Positions 1-6,190 of a DNA stretch of 7,138 nucleotides are shown one piece after another; within the stretch, counting starts at the first letter, position 1, and each line of letters begins with the position of its first letter. Location of the stretch: NCBI GenBank assembly GCA_937888925.1, contig CALARM010001067.1, positions 1 through 7,138 on the forward strand. The letters are read 5' to 3'. A model generated the notes under the pieces. That model was not told where the DNA came from. It saw only the letters and a list, made by a program, of their open reading frames with translations, and did no database searches. The translations under genes were made by a program, and so were the position numbers. The DNA is from an uncultured Synergistia bacterium. GTDB taxonomy: Bacteria > Eremiobacterota > SpSt-956 > JAKJGF01.

Positions 1-108
1 TTCAGGAAACCTTACAATGAAAAGAAAATAAATATATATCAATCTACATGCGCCAATTCTCTTGATGCGTTTAATTTATGGAAAAGAACTGAAAAGACCC
101 ATTATTAG
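1..108 (+). CDS. 3' end of an upstream gene (partial, unidentified)
   Basis: Frame 1 is open from the first base to a TAG at 106-108 and would encode the last 35 residues of a protein, ending WKRTEKTHY. The other two plus frames hit stops within about 30 bases. A 7-bp hairpin begins on the last base before the TAG, as expected at the end of a transcription unit. In DNA this AT-rich, 35 open codons can arise by chance, so support is moderate. The fragment is basic and polar with no recognisable motif, and no function can be given. It would be co-directional with the FHA gene, about 217 bases upstream of that gene's start. Confidence 0.45.
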   Translation, partial: FRKPYNEKKINIYQSTCANSLDAFNLWKRTEKTHY

Positions 109-125
109 GCAGCAGTCACTGCCTA
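106..125 (+). terminator. Hairpin at end of the left-edge reading frame, possible terminator
   Basis: TAGGCAG (106-112) pairs perfectly with CTGCCTA (119-125) around a 6-base loop. The stem starts at the TAG stop of the left-edge frame. It is followed by the pyrimidine-rich CTCCTTCTTAATTAT rather than a clean U tract, so it is an imperfect intrinsic terminator. It separates the left-edge gene from the FHA gene. Confidence 0.45.
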
Positions 126-201
126 CTCCTTCTTAATTATAGATTGTTATGAAACTAACTATAAATAAAGGATTGAAGTTTTAAATATAGAATTTAAAGG
201 G

Positions 202-280
202 ATAGGAAATTTCATTTTTAATGGCGTAAAATAAAGCTTTAGATGAAAATTATGTACAGGCAGTTTATCTAAATAATTTA
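202..280 (+). repeat. 79-nt dispersed hairpin repeat, copy A (upstream of the FHA gene)
   Basis: This 79-base unit recurs without indels at 3081-3159 and 3165-3243. Copy A differs from copy B at 4 positions and from copy C at 6, by hand alignment. The left part carries the invariant core TTAATGGCGTAAAATAA. The right part carries an inverted repeat in which TTTAGATGAA (238-247) pairs with TTTATCTAAA (264-273), including one G-T wobble. Copy A ends 44 bases before the ATG of the FHA gene, so it is either in that gene's leader or overlaps its promoter. I could not place a convincing promoter between 126 and 324. Confidence 0.85.
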
Positions 281-312
281 AATATTAAAAATTTATCTAA
301 AATTCACCGGAA

Positions 313-319
313 GAGGTGG
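313..319 (+). promoter_or_regulatory. Ribosome binding site that fixes the FHA gene start at 325
   Basis: GAGGTGG at 313-319 lies 5 bases before ATG 325. The in-frame GTG at 316 falls inside this Shine-Dalgarno-like element and has no ribosome site of its own at a workable distance. ATG 325 is therefore the better start. Confidence 0.7.
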
Positions 320-324
320 AAGGC

Positions 325-2991
325 ATGGCAAAAAAAGAAGGAATTTTTTCACGATTATTTTCCAGATTAAAAGGGGGAGAAGAAGAACAGACAAAATCAT
401 CTGTTCATTCCAGAAAATATGAAAATACTCCTGATTTTTACGTCACTATAATTAAAGGTGACGAAAAAGGTAAGATAGTTGAATTGTCCGGAGAACCTGT
501 TTTTATTGGTAAAAACAGGGATATATTAACCATAACCGATAAGAGAGATATGGTAACGGAGAAACAGGCTAAAATTTTCTGGGATGAACATAGAAAGTCC
601 TATATGATTGACAGGGAGGAAAGTTTAAAACCTACGGTAGTAGACGGAACAGTTATAACGAAAGAAACAGTCCTTAAAAACGGAAGTCAGATTATCATAG
701 GACAGAATATTATTGAATATAGAGGAAAAGATGTCTCTGACCGGCAGGAGAAATCTGACAGGAAAAATAATTTTGATGATGTTAACAGATTGTTTGATGG
801 CTTTTCAACGGAAACAGATGATGAATTACCGGAAAAAAAGGCGGGTGAAGAAGCTGTTTCAGAAAAAAAATATATAGATAATACGGAAGAAGAGGATGGA
901 GAAGAAGAAATTGTTCGGAAATTTGATAGCGGATATATACTTGAAGTTATATCAGGTATTGAAGAAGGCAAAAGATTTGTGCTGGACAGACCTATTATAT
1001 CCATAGGAAAACTCACGGCTACGGAAAGACATGGATGGATTTTGCTTGATACTTCCTCTATATCTGCCGATCAGGCTACTCTTAAATGGATGGATAAATA
1101 TAAAAAATTTGCCATACTTCATACAGGAGATGCCATGACTCCTACACTGGTGAATGACGGAGCCATATCTGACAAAGAATTTACCCTCCTCAGGAGTGAA
1201 GATATTATAAGAACCGGTAAGATCAAAATGGTAATAAGATATACAGGAGCAAAGAGAAGAGACAGTCATCGTGACTTTGAAGAAAAAGAAGCAGAATATT
1301 CCTCTCCGGGACTTTCAGGAAGAGAACAGGATTTTGACGATAATATAAGCAGAAAAACAGAATATTCCTCTCCGGGACTTTCAGGAAGAGAACAGGATTT
1401 CAGGGATAATATTCATAGAAAATTAGAAGCTTCTGGCAGAAAAGAATATTCTGCATCTATGGGTGGCGGCAGGATAGCGGAATTTACAGGTAATATTGCT
1501 TCAAAATCAGAACCTCATAAATTAAAAGAATACCCGAAAACTGTGACCAGGAAAAAACCGGTACAGGATGAAACCCTTGAAGTGTCTTTTAAAGAAGCCC
1601 ATATGTTTCAGGTAGTAGGAGGCCCTGACAGAGATAGAGCATTTACAATAAGTAAAGCCATGCTGGAGAAAAAACTTGTTATAGGTAGAAAAGGAAGAAT
1701 AAGAAAGGATATTGAGATCGCCGATGATTCCATCCTTGACTCCCATGGGAGCCTGACTTTTGAAGATATATGGCTTATCCTTAATTTAGAAGATGAGGGA
1801 GGAGAAATTTTTGTAAACGGATTATCGATTATAAAAAAAGGACTGGAAGACGGAGATGCAATAAAAATAGGTAATACTGTTATTGAACATTATCTGGTAG
1901 GTTCCCATGCGGCAAAAGGAGCAACTCTGGAGATGATAGAAGGTTTCAGGGAAGGTCTGATTATTCCTGTGAAGAAAAAACAGCTCCTTGTAGGAAGAAA
2001 ATCTGATGACCATATAAAAAAAGATATAGAATTTCCTGAAGATGACAGAACTGTATCCCGTCAGCATTGCCGTATAGAAAAAAAGGGGAATAAATTTTAT
2101 TTGATCAATCAGAAATCAAAAAATTTGACCCTTCTCAATGGAGTTCTTGTTACTGAGCCAAGACCTCTTGTAAACGGTGATAACATACAGATAGGAGACA
2201 ATACAGTATTTCTATTTAAATGTTTTGACCCGCCTCTGAAATTAAGAGAAAAACCGAGAGAAATCAAAAAAACTGTAGAAGAAAAAGTTATTATACTTGA
2301 TTACAAAGACAGGAAATCACCTTCTGCAACGCAGGAAATGGATAGCATGATACTTATTCCCGGAGGAAAATTTTATATGGGAACCAATCAGGAAGGTGAT
2401 TCCAGTCCCGGTCATACAGTTCATGTAGACCCTTTCTATATAGACAGATATGCAGTTACAAACAGTCAGTATGCAGAGTTTGTTAATAATACCGGTTATA
2501 AAAGCGAAGGAGGATGGGAAGAATATTTTTCCGGAGAGAAAGAAGATTATCCTGTCGTAGGAGTTACCTATAATGATGCAGTTGCCTATGGAACATGGAA
2601 AGGGAAACGCCTGCCTACAGAAGCGGAATGGGAAAAAGCCGGAAGAGGTGAGGACGGAAGGCTTTATCCATGGGGTAATGAATGGTCTGCTGAAAAATTA
2701 TGCAGCAAAGACGGAGGAGAACTTTCATCAGTATATTCTTACGGTGAAGGTGCCAGCCCCTACGGGGTTATGAATATGCTGGGTTCTGTATGGGAATGGA
2801 CCGGTGATCACTATGGAGCCTATCCTTACACACCGGGGCCAGTAACGGACCAGAGCAAAGAAGTTGTCATAAGGGGAGGAGATTTTCTTACAGAACTTAA
2901 AGAAAGCGGCATTACCATAAGAGCAGGTATATGTCCTGATGAATATGTCGACGGCGTCGGGTTCAGATGTGCAAAGTCTGCCTATGAATAA
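325..2991 (+). CDS. Four-FHA-domain protein with C-terminal SUMF1/FGE-like domain
   Basis: An 888-residue protein with no signal peptide or membrane helix, so probably cytoplasmic. After a basic N-terminus come four FHA-like folds (beta sandwiches that in the family bind phosphothreonine) at about residues 37-134, 202-307, 425-527 and 533-635. An acidic linker separates the first two, and a linker with tandem repeats (324-394) separates the second from the third. Only FHA4 has the full signature: G557-R558, S578-R579-Q580-H581 and L604-N605-G606. FHA3 keeps G454-R455, H474 and N498-G499 but has Leu in place of the Ser three residues before the His. FHA1 and FHA2 are degenerate. Residues 673-888 form a SUMF1/formylglycine-generating-enzyme-type domain (MILIPGGKFYMG, RLPTEAEWEKAGRG, YPWGNEW, GSVWEWTGD, RGGDF, VGFRC). 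The two catalytic cysteines expected after the RGG motif are absent (RGGDFLTELKES), so sulfatase activation is unlikely. A role as phospho-dependent scaffold or binding module is inference. No kinase partner is in the window. Confidence 0.9.
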   Translation: MAKKEGIFSRLFSRLKGGEEEQTKSSVHSRKYENTPDFYVTIIKGDEKGKIVELSGEPVFIGKNRDILTITDKRDMVTEKQAKIFWDEHRKSYMIDREESLKPTVVDGTVITKETVLKNGSQIIIGQNIIEYRGKDVSDRQEKSDRKNNFDDVNRLFDGFSTETDDELPEKKAGEEAVSEKKYIDNTEEEDGEEEIVRKFDSGYILEVISGIEEGKRFVLDRPIISIGKLTATERHGWILLDTSSISADQATLKWMDKYKKFAILHTGDAMTPTLVNDGAISDKEFTLLRSEDIIRTGKIKMVIRYTGAKRRDSHRDFEEKEAEYSSPGLSGREQDFDDNISRKTEYSSPGLSGREQDFRDNIHRKLEASGRKEYSASMGGGRIAEFTGNIASKSEPHKLKEYPKTVTRKKPVQDETLEVSFKEAHMFQVVGGPDRDRAFTISKAMLEKKLVIGRKGRIRKDIEIADDSILDSHGSLTFEDIWLILNLEDEGGEIFVNGLSIIKKGLEDGDAIKIGNTVIEHYLVGSHAAKGATLEMIEGFREGLIIPVKKKQLLVGRKSDDHIKKDIEFPEDDRTVSRQHCRIEKKGNKFYLINQKSKNLTLLNGVLVTEPRPLVNGDNIQIGDNTVFLFKCFDPPLKLREKPREIKKTVEEKVIILDYKDRKSPSATQEMDSMILIPGGKFYMGTNQEGDSSPGHTVHVDPFYIDRYAVTNSQYAEFVNNTGYKSEGGWEEYFSGEKEDYPVVGVTYNDAVAYGTWKGKRLPTEAEWEKAGRGEDGRLYPWGNEWSAEKLCSKDGGELSSVYSYGEGASPYGVMNMLGSVWEWTGDHYGAYPYTPGPVTDQSKEVVIRGGDFLTELKESGITIRAGICPDEYVDGVGFRCAKSAYE
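1292..1423 (+). repeat. In-frame 66-nt tandem duplication within the FHA gene linker
   Basis: Two adjacent 66-base copies (1292-1357, 1358-1423) encode the 22-residue unit EYSSPGLSGREQDF followed by (D/R)DNI(S/H)RK. The first 43 bases of each copy are identical, synonymous positions included, which implies recent duplication or gene conversion. A third, diverged copy lies at about 1444-1506 (EYSASMGGGRIAEF, then TGNIASK), separated by a short insert. The repeat keeps the frame and lies in the flexible linker between FHA2 and FHA3. Confidence 0.9.
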
Positions 2992-3033
2992 CCTGAAACA
3001 TTGAAATGTTAACAAAAACTTAACATATTACTG

Positions 3034-3062
3034 TTGTTTTATAAAGGAATATTTATTATACT
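3034..3062 (+). promoter_or_regulatory. Sigma-70-type promoter upstream of the beta-rich protein gene
   Basis: A -35-like TTGTTT (3034-3039) is followed, after exactly 17 bases, by a -10 box TATACT (3057-3062). Transcription would start near 3069. This lies just after the end of the FHA gene and just before the two repeat copies, so both repeats would be in the 5' leader of the next gene. AT-rich DNA yields chance matches, hence moderate confidence. Confidence 0.55.
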
Positions 3063-3080
3063 GAATGTGGCGTAAATATT

Positions 3081-3159
3081 ATAGGAATTTTCATTTTTAA
3101 TGGCGTAAAATAAAGCTTTAGATAAAAATTAAGTAGAGGCAGTTTATCTAAATAATTTA
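3081..3159 (+). repeat. 79-nt dispersed hairpin repeat, copy B
   Basis: Same unit as 202-280, with 4 substitutions. Its inverted repeat is perfect: TTTAGATAAA (3117-3126) pairs over 10 bp with TTTATCTAAA (3143-3152) around a 16-base loop. It is separated from copy C by only 5 bases (AAGGT with its flank), forming a direct tandem with an 84-base period. The bases before copies A and C are also alike (AATTTAAAGG), so the complete unit may be about 84 bases. Confidence 0.9.
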
Positions 3160-3164
3160 AAGGT

Positions 3165-3243
3165 ATAGGAATTTTCATTTTTAATGGCGTAAAATAAGGC
3201 TTTAGATGAAAATTATGTAGAAGCAACTTATCTAAATAATTTA
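3165..3243 (+). repeat. 79-nt dispersed hairpin repeat, copy C
   Basis: The third copy, differing from copy B at 6 positions and from copy A at 6, all substitutions. The stem survives as TTTAGATGA (3201-3209 region) with TTATCTAAA, using a G-T wobble, so pairing potential is kept although arms and loop have changed. It lies in the same orientation as the downstream gene and ends 113 bases before its start codon. Confidence 0.9.
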
Positions 3244-3261
3244 TGATGTATAAAGATAAAA

Positions 3262-3278
3262 ACCTGTGTTTATCAGGT
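3262..3278 (+). other. Short hairpin in the leader of the beta-rich protein gene
   Basis: ACCTG (3262-3266) pairs with CAGGT (3274-3278) around a 7-base loop. It is flanked by AAAA upstream and ATTTT downstream, which can extend the stem past one mismatch and gives a terminator-like U-rich end. It could act as an attenuator between the leader and the gene, but the stem is short. Confidence 0.35.
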
Positions 3279-3343
3279 ATTTTATGCTTATAAAAATTTA
3301 CATGTGTAATAATGCTTCTTCTATTTTATGCTGATATTATACC

Positions 3344-3347
3344 GGAG
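3344..3347 (+). promoter_or_regulatory. Ribosome binding site that fixes the start at 3357
   Basis: GGAG at 3344-3347 lies 9 bases before ATG 3357, a normal spacing. Two earlier in-frame ATGs are less likely: 3348 abuts this GGAG with no spacing, and 3312 has no Shine-Dalgarno-like sequence before it. Confidence 0.6.
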
Positions 3348-3356
3348 ATGAATACT

Positions 3357-4301
3357 ATGAAAATTAATAGAATGATAGCCAATAAAAACAATGGGGCAGC
3401 AAAAAAAAGTGCTGTTGATGAATTAGAATATGATGTTTATACAGACATAGAAAAGAAAAAAGATTCTTTTAAATCAAATTCTCATATAGCCGGTCATACA
3501 ATGAGAAGTATGTCAAAAGAATTTGATATGAAAGGATTCGGCTCCATGATTTTGAAAGGAGAAGCTAAATTTAAAGGTAAAATAAAAGCAGATATGGATG
3601 TTTCCCCTGATAGATTCCTTGCGAATCCTGCAATAAGATTAAAACAACAGAATGTTGCCGGTATAGAAGTGGGAAAAAATATTGACCTTCCACATATTCG
3701 GATAAATGGAACAGCAGAAGCAGGTTTACAGGCAAATGTAGATTGTGGAGCAGAAGGAATTGTTCACATATCTTCCAGAGAATGTGAATTTGGTTTTAAA
3801 CTTGCCGACAGAATAGAGTTTGGTACCTATGAAGGTGTCAAACTTGCCGCATCTACCGAAAGAGGCAGCAAGTTTAATTTAAATGTCAGGCTGGAACAGG
3901 GACCTCAGTTTGGAGGAGCTATAGGAGCAGGTATTAAAATCGATAGAGAAGCAATTCATGGCAAACTGGAACTGGACGGAAATTTTGGACTTTTCGGAAC
4001 AGATATCAAAGCATCTTTTACTCTGAGGTATGACGATGTAAAACATGCTGTGGATAAAGTTGTAAATGCAGTAATAGCAGGGCCTCTGGGCATGATAGCT
4101 TCCAGAATCTTCCACAGAGCCGAACAGGACGATAAGCTTCAGGGAAAATATACTCCTCAAAAGGAAGATAATAAAGAACACGATGTGAACAGAGTGTCTG
4201 ATGTGAAAAAGACAGAAGATAAAGATTCTATAAAAGACGATTTATTCCATAACGTTTCTCGTCAGCATTTCAAACGGCAAAATCTCAAGTTTGACGGTTA
4301 G
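3357..4301 (+). CDS. Beta-rich protein of unknown function (orphan)
   Basis: A 314-residue protein that I do not recognise. Residues 1-55 are polar and basic with no signal peptide. From about 60 to 225 it is a run of short alternating strands punctuated by glycines (GEAKFKGKIKADMDV, GFKLADRIEFGTYEGVKLAAS, GKLELDGNFGLFGTDIKASF), suggesting a repetitive antiparallel sheet or solenoid-like fold. Residues 226-253 look helical with a hydrophobic centre (VVNAVIAGPLGMIASRIF) that might touch a membrane or partner. The last 60 residues are a charged, probably disordered tail. Glycine-rich beta sheets of this style occur in the scaffold parts of polymorphic and secreted toxins, but no toxin, protease or nuclease motif is visible, so that is only a resemblance. 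It follows the FHA gene on the same strand but has its own promoter and long leader. It converges on the propeller gene, stop to stop 87 bases apart. Confidence 0.8.
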   Translation: MKINRMIANKNNGAAKKSAVDELEYDVYTDIEKKKDSFKSNSHIAGHTMRSMSKEFDMKGFGSMILKGEAKFKGKIKADMDVSPDRFLANPAIRLKQQNVAGIEVGKNIDLPHIRINGTAEAGLQANVDCGAEGIVHISSRECEFGFKLADRIEFGTYEGVKLAASTERGSKFNLNVRLEQGPQFGGAIGAGIKIDREAIHGKLELDGNFGLFGTDIKASFTLRYDDVKHAVDKVVNAVIAGPLGMIASRIFHRAEQDDKLQGKYTPQKEDNKEHDVNRVSDVKKTEDKDSIKDDLFHNVSRQHFKRQNLKFDG

Positions 4302-4311
4302 TAAGAGTTCA

Positions 4312-4330
4312 TCTGCCAGACATCGGCAGA
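4312..4330. terminator. Small hairpin just after the beta-rich protein gene
   Basis: TCTGCC (4312-4317) pairs with GGCAGA (4325-4330) around a 7-base loop, 10 bases after the TAG at 4299-4301. The right arm is duplicated directly downstream (GGCAGA at 4331-4336), giving an alternative pairing. No U tract follows, so it may be only part of the termination region. Confidence 0.4.
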
Positions 4331-4345
4331 GGCAGAATATATAAA

Positions 4346-4380
4346 TGAGCAGTGAGTACAAACAAAGAACTCACTGCTCA
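4346..4380. terminator. Perfect 12-bp hairpin between convergent genes, probable terminator
   Basis: TGAGCAGTGAGT (4346-4357) and ACTCACTGCTCA (4369-4380) are exact inverse complements with an 11-base loop. The hairpin begins 8 bases beyond the stop of the minus-strand propeller gene. On that strand it is followed by TTTATATATT, a weak U-rich tail, so it best fits a terminator of that gene. On the plus strand it is followed by CCTGTTTACT and may still act as a barrier. Each arm contains one copy of the heptamer AGTGAGT/ACTCACT that is repeated four times at the promoter of the same gene. Confidence 0.7.
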
Positions 4381-4388
4381 CCTGTTTA

Positions 4389-6143
4389 CTATTCAGGGAT
4401 AAGACTGAAAGCACCTACTACATCACCATCGAAGTGATAAAGAGTTTCTTCCACATAATCTATAAGATATCTCTCCCCTACATCACCGAGATATACGCCT
4501 TTATCTATATTGCCATCCTTTGTATTTATGCCTGCAAGTCCTGTAAAGTCTTTTCTGTCTTCAATCTGACCTTCCAGAAATATATGAGGATCAAGCTTTT
4601 TTCTGCTTTCCACAAGAGTAAGTCTGTAATTTCTTATTGTTTCAGCTTCACGAAGGCCGGCACTGTTACGATAATCCTTTACTTTTTCCCAGTAATACTG
4701 TTCTGATTTGACCTGTGCCCTTACTCTGGTTGCTGCGGCACTCTGGCCGGGAATTACGTCATGTATTAATATATAGCTGCTGAAGATCAAAAGGCCTGTA
4801 CCTCCTGTAATAACAGTAAGGAAAATGCCTGCACTCAGTCTGAAATTGGTATTTGACAGAGTTTCGGAAGGTTCTCTGACACCGCTTTCCCAGAGTTTTA
4901 TCCCTTTATCAGGTGTAAAAGCGACTACTCTTCTTGGAGACCAGAAAACTACATTTCCTTCTGAATTTCTTAATCCGAACATAGGTCCTTCTATACCAAG
5001 TTCTTTGCTGTAAAGTAATGTCCCGTTAAACTTATCAAGGGCTATTATATTTTTCTTATCTGCAATGAGCACTCTGTCTTCCAACAATACCATATTGGCA
5101 AGACTGTCTTTACCGAGGCGGTAATCCCATATAAGCTTTCCGTTGGCAGCATCTATGGCAGATACTCCGAAGGGCCCTCTCGGAACCCATTCGTTTTTAT
5201 TCGGGTTAAAGAAAAATCCTCCCCTCTGAGCCCATATAATACCGTTTTCCATCAATAAAAGTGGTACCAGTCCCAGATTGTCACTGTCCCACATCATTTC
5301 TCCTGTGAGTCTATCTATCGCTTTTACCTGCCCCTGGCCTGAAGTATATATTACATTATCTGTAAATATAGGGTCTGCATCTGTCTTTATAAGGTCCGGA
5401 TCCCCTGCCGGATAGGTGGTTTTCCAGATAGTATTGCCTGTAATATAATCCCATTTGGTTATACCGCCGTAAAAGAAATAAAGTTCGTCTCCGAGAAGAA
5501 CAGGCCTGTGATAGCCGCTCAGATTATATATTTTATAACCGAGCCATGTATCTTCCACTTTTGTTCCCAGAACATCTCTGTCAAAATCCCTGTGCCACTG
5601 TATCTCCCCTGTATTAACATCTATATTATACATATGAGGAATTATCATAGGCGATTTGGAAAGGGTTTCATCTTCAATATATTTTTGATCTGTTATATAT
5701 AATAAGGAAAGCTGGTCGAGAAGAGGAACAACTTCCAGAGGTCTTCCTGTAATGTCGGAGGTAGCCCAGGCAACATTACCTGTCATAACTTCAAGGGCAT
5801 ACAGGTTTGCATCCCTGACTATACCGCCGAGTTTTTTATCAGGATCACTTATAAGAACGATATCTGTACCTTCTACAGGCCAGACAAATTCTCGTTTCAG
5901 ATCAATATCTTTCTTGGACCATAATATATTACCTGTTTTTCCGTCTATTGCTATAAGATGTTTCTCTGTACTGGCTATTATTACTCCGAGTGAGGTAAGA
6001 ATTTCCCAGTCTACATTTGAAGGGAATTTTTTACTCCAGAGCTTTTCTCTTGCAAAAGCAGGAGATAGGGTTGAAGAAAAAATACTGGCAATAAGAACAA
6101 AGACAATTAGTTTGTTTATTAAATTATTCGAAAAGTCAGGCAC
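4389..6143 (-). CDS. PQQ-like eight-motif beta-propeller protein with one transmembrane helix
   Basis: A 584-residue protein starting at GTG 6143, preceded by AAAGGAG; no Met codon lies near the N-terminus to compete. Residues 11-31 are a secretion signal (hydrophobic core LIVFVLIASIF, likely cut after AFA). Eight PQQ-like blade motifs of the form AxDxxTGxxxW follow at about 63-75, 114-126, 171-183, 229-240, 273-285, 327-339, 366-378 and 406-418 (for example LIAIDGKTGNILW, AIDRLTGEMMW, AIDAANGKLIW). Eight blades is the number in BamB and quinoprotein dehydrogenases, but no dehydrogenase cofactor or metal site is evident, so this is more likely a binding or sensing propeller. A hydrophobic helix at about 438-460 is followed by basic residues (TRVRAQVK), implying an outside propeller and a cytosolic C-terminal domain of about 120 residues (charged helix, then a beta-like end YLGDVGERYLIDYVEE) that I do not recognise. 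The tail and membrane helix argue against a simple BamB lipoprotein, since no lipobox Cys is present. Confidence 0.88.
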   Translation of the reverse strand: MPDFSNNLINKLIVFVLIASIFSSTLSPAFAREKLWSKKFPSNVDWEILTSLGVIIASTEKHLIAIDGKTGNILWSKKDIDLKREFVWPVEGTDIVLISDPDKKLGGIVRDANLYALEVMTGNVAWATSDITGRPLEVVPLLDQLSLLYITDQKYIEDETLSKSPMIIPHMYNIDVNTGEIQWHRDFDRDVLGTKVEDTWLGYKIYNLSGYHRPVLLGDELYFFYGGITKWDYITGNTIWKTTYPAGDPDLIKTDADPIFTDNVIYTSGQGQVKAIDRLTGEMMWDSDNLGLVPLLLMENGIIWAQRGGFFFNPNKNEWVPRGPFGVSAIDAANGKLIWDYRLGKDSLANMVLLEDRVLIADKKNIIALDKFNGTLLYSKELGIEGPMFGLRNSEGNVVFWSPRRVVAFTPDKGIKLWESGVREPSETLSNTNFRLSAGIFLTVITGGTGLLIFSSYILIHDVIPGQSAAATRVRAQVKSEQYYWEKVKDYRNSAGLREAETIRNYRLTLVESRKKLDPHIFLEGQIEDRKDFTGLAGINTKDGNIDKGVYLGDVGERYLIDYVEETLYHFDGDVVGAFSLIPE

Positions 6144-6153
6144 TTTATAACTA

Positions 6154-6160
6154 CTCCTTT
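6154..6160 (-). promoter_or_regulatory. Ribosome binding site supporting the GTG start at 6143
   Basis: On the minus strand AAAGGAG occupies 6160-6154, 10 bases before the GTG at 6143-6141. This is the strongest Shine-Dalgarno match in the window and supports a non-ATG start for the propeller gene. Confidence 0.75.
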
Positions 6161-6176
6161 GCTTTAAATTTTTAAT

Positions 6177-6185
6177 ATTATATCA
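6177..6185 (-). promoter_or_regulatory. Extended -10 promoter of the propeller gene
   Basis: The minus strand reads TGATATAAT at 6185-6177, a perfect TGnTATAAT extended -10 element. Transcription would start near 6170, giving a leader of roughly 27 bases that includes the ribosome site. The -35 position (about 6200-6205) falls inside the heptamer repeat and reads TACTCA, a poor match to TTGACA. Extended -10 promoters tolerate a weak -35, which fits. Confidence 0.6.
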
Positions 6186-6190
6186 TAATT

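Larger units (their letters stand above)
3069..3356 (+). promoter_or_regulatory. Long structured 5' leader of the beta-rich protein gene
   Basis: The stretch between the predicted transcription start and ATG 3357 is about 288 bases, unusually long. It contains two 79-base hairpin repeats in tandem, a further GC-containing hairpin at 3262-3278, and no supportable coding region. It starts with an isolated TGGCGTAAA (3068-3076), which matches the core of the repeats and may be the remnant of a further copy. Its role is unknown. A structured regulatory leader, or a place where repeats simply accumulated, are both possible. Confidence 0.4.

Noticed and set aside
316..327. GTG at 316 as the start of the FHA gene
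   Set aside because: It lies inside the GAGGTGG element that serves ATG 325 and has no ribosome site at usable distance.
2341..2991. Active formylglycine-generating enzyme
   Set aside because: The cysteines expected after the RGG motif are missing, and no sulfatase gene is nearby.
2997..3010. Hairpin AACAT/ATGTT after the FHA gene as its terminator
   Set aside because: The stem is five A-T-rich pairs with no U tract. It is too weak to call.
3081..3243. CRISPR-like array from the tandem repeats
   Set aside because: Only two adjacent 79-base units with a 5-base gap, so there are no spacers, and no cas genes are in the window.
3243..3293. A 16-codon reading frame (MMYKDKNLCLSG...) as a leader peptide
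   Set aside because: No ribosome site precedes it, it starts on the last base of repeat copy C, and its codons show no regulatory run such as repeated amino acids.
3312..3356. ATG 3312 as the start of the beta-rich protein
   Set aside because: The added 15 residues have no ribosome site upstream and would cover the GGAG that serves ATG 3357. The hydrophobic MLLLF start is too short for a signal peptide.
4258..4283. FHA-like motif VSRQH at the C-terminus of the beta-rich protein, matching FHA4
   Set aside because: Only five residues are shared, in a disordered charged tail with no surrounding FHA strands. Chance is the simplest explanation.
325..6143. Type VI secretion or Ser/Thr kinase gene cluster, suggested by the FHA and SUMF1 domains
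   Set aside because: No kinase, phosphatase, sheath, baseplate or ATPase gene is present in the window.
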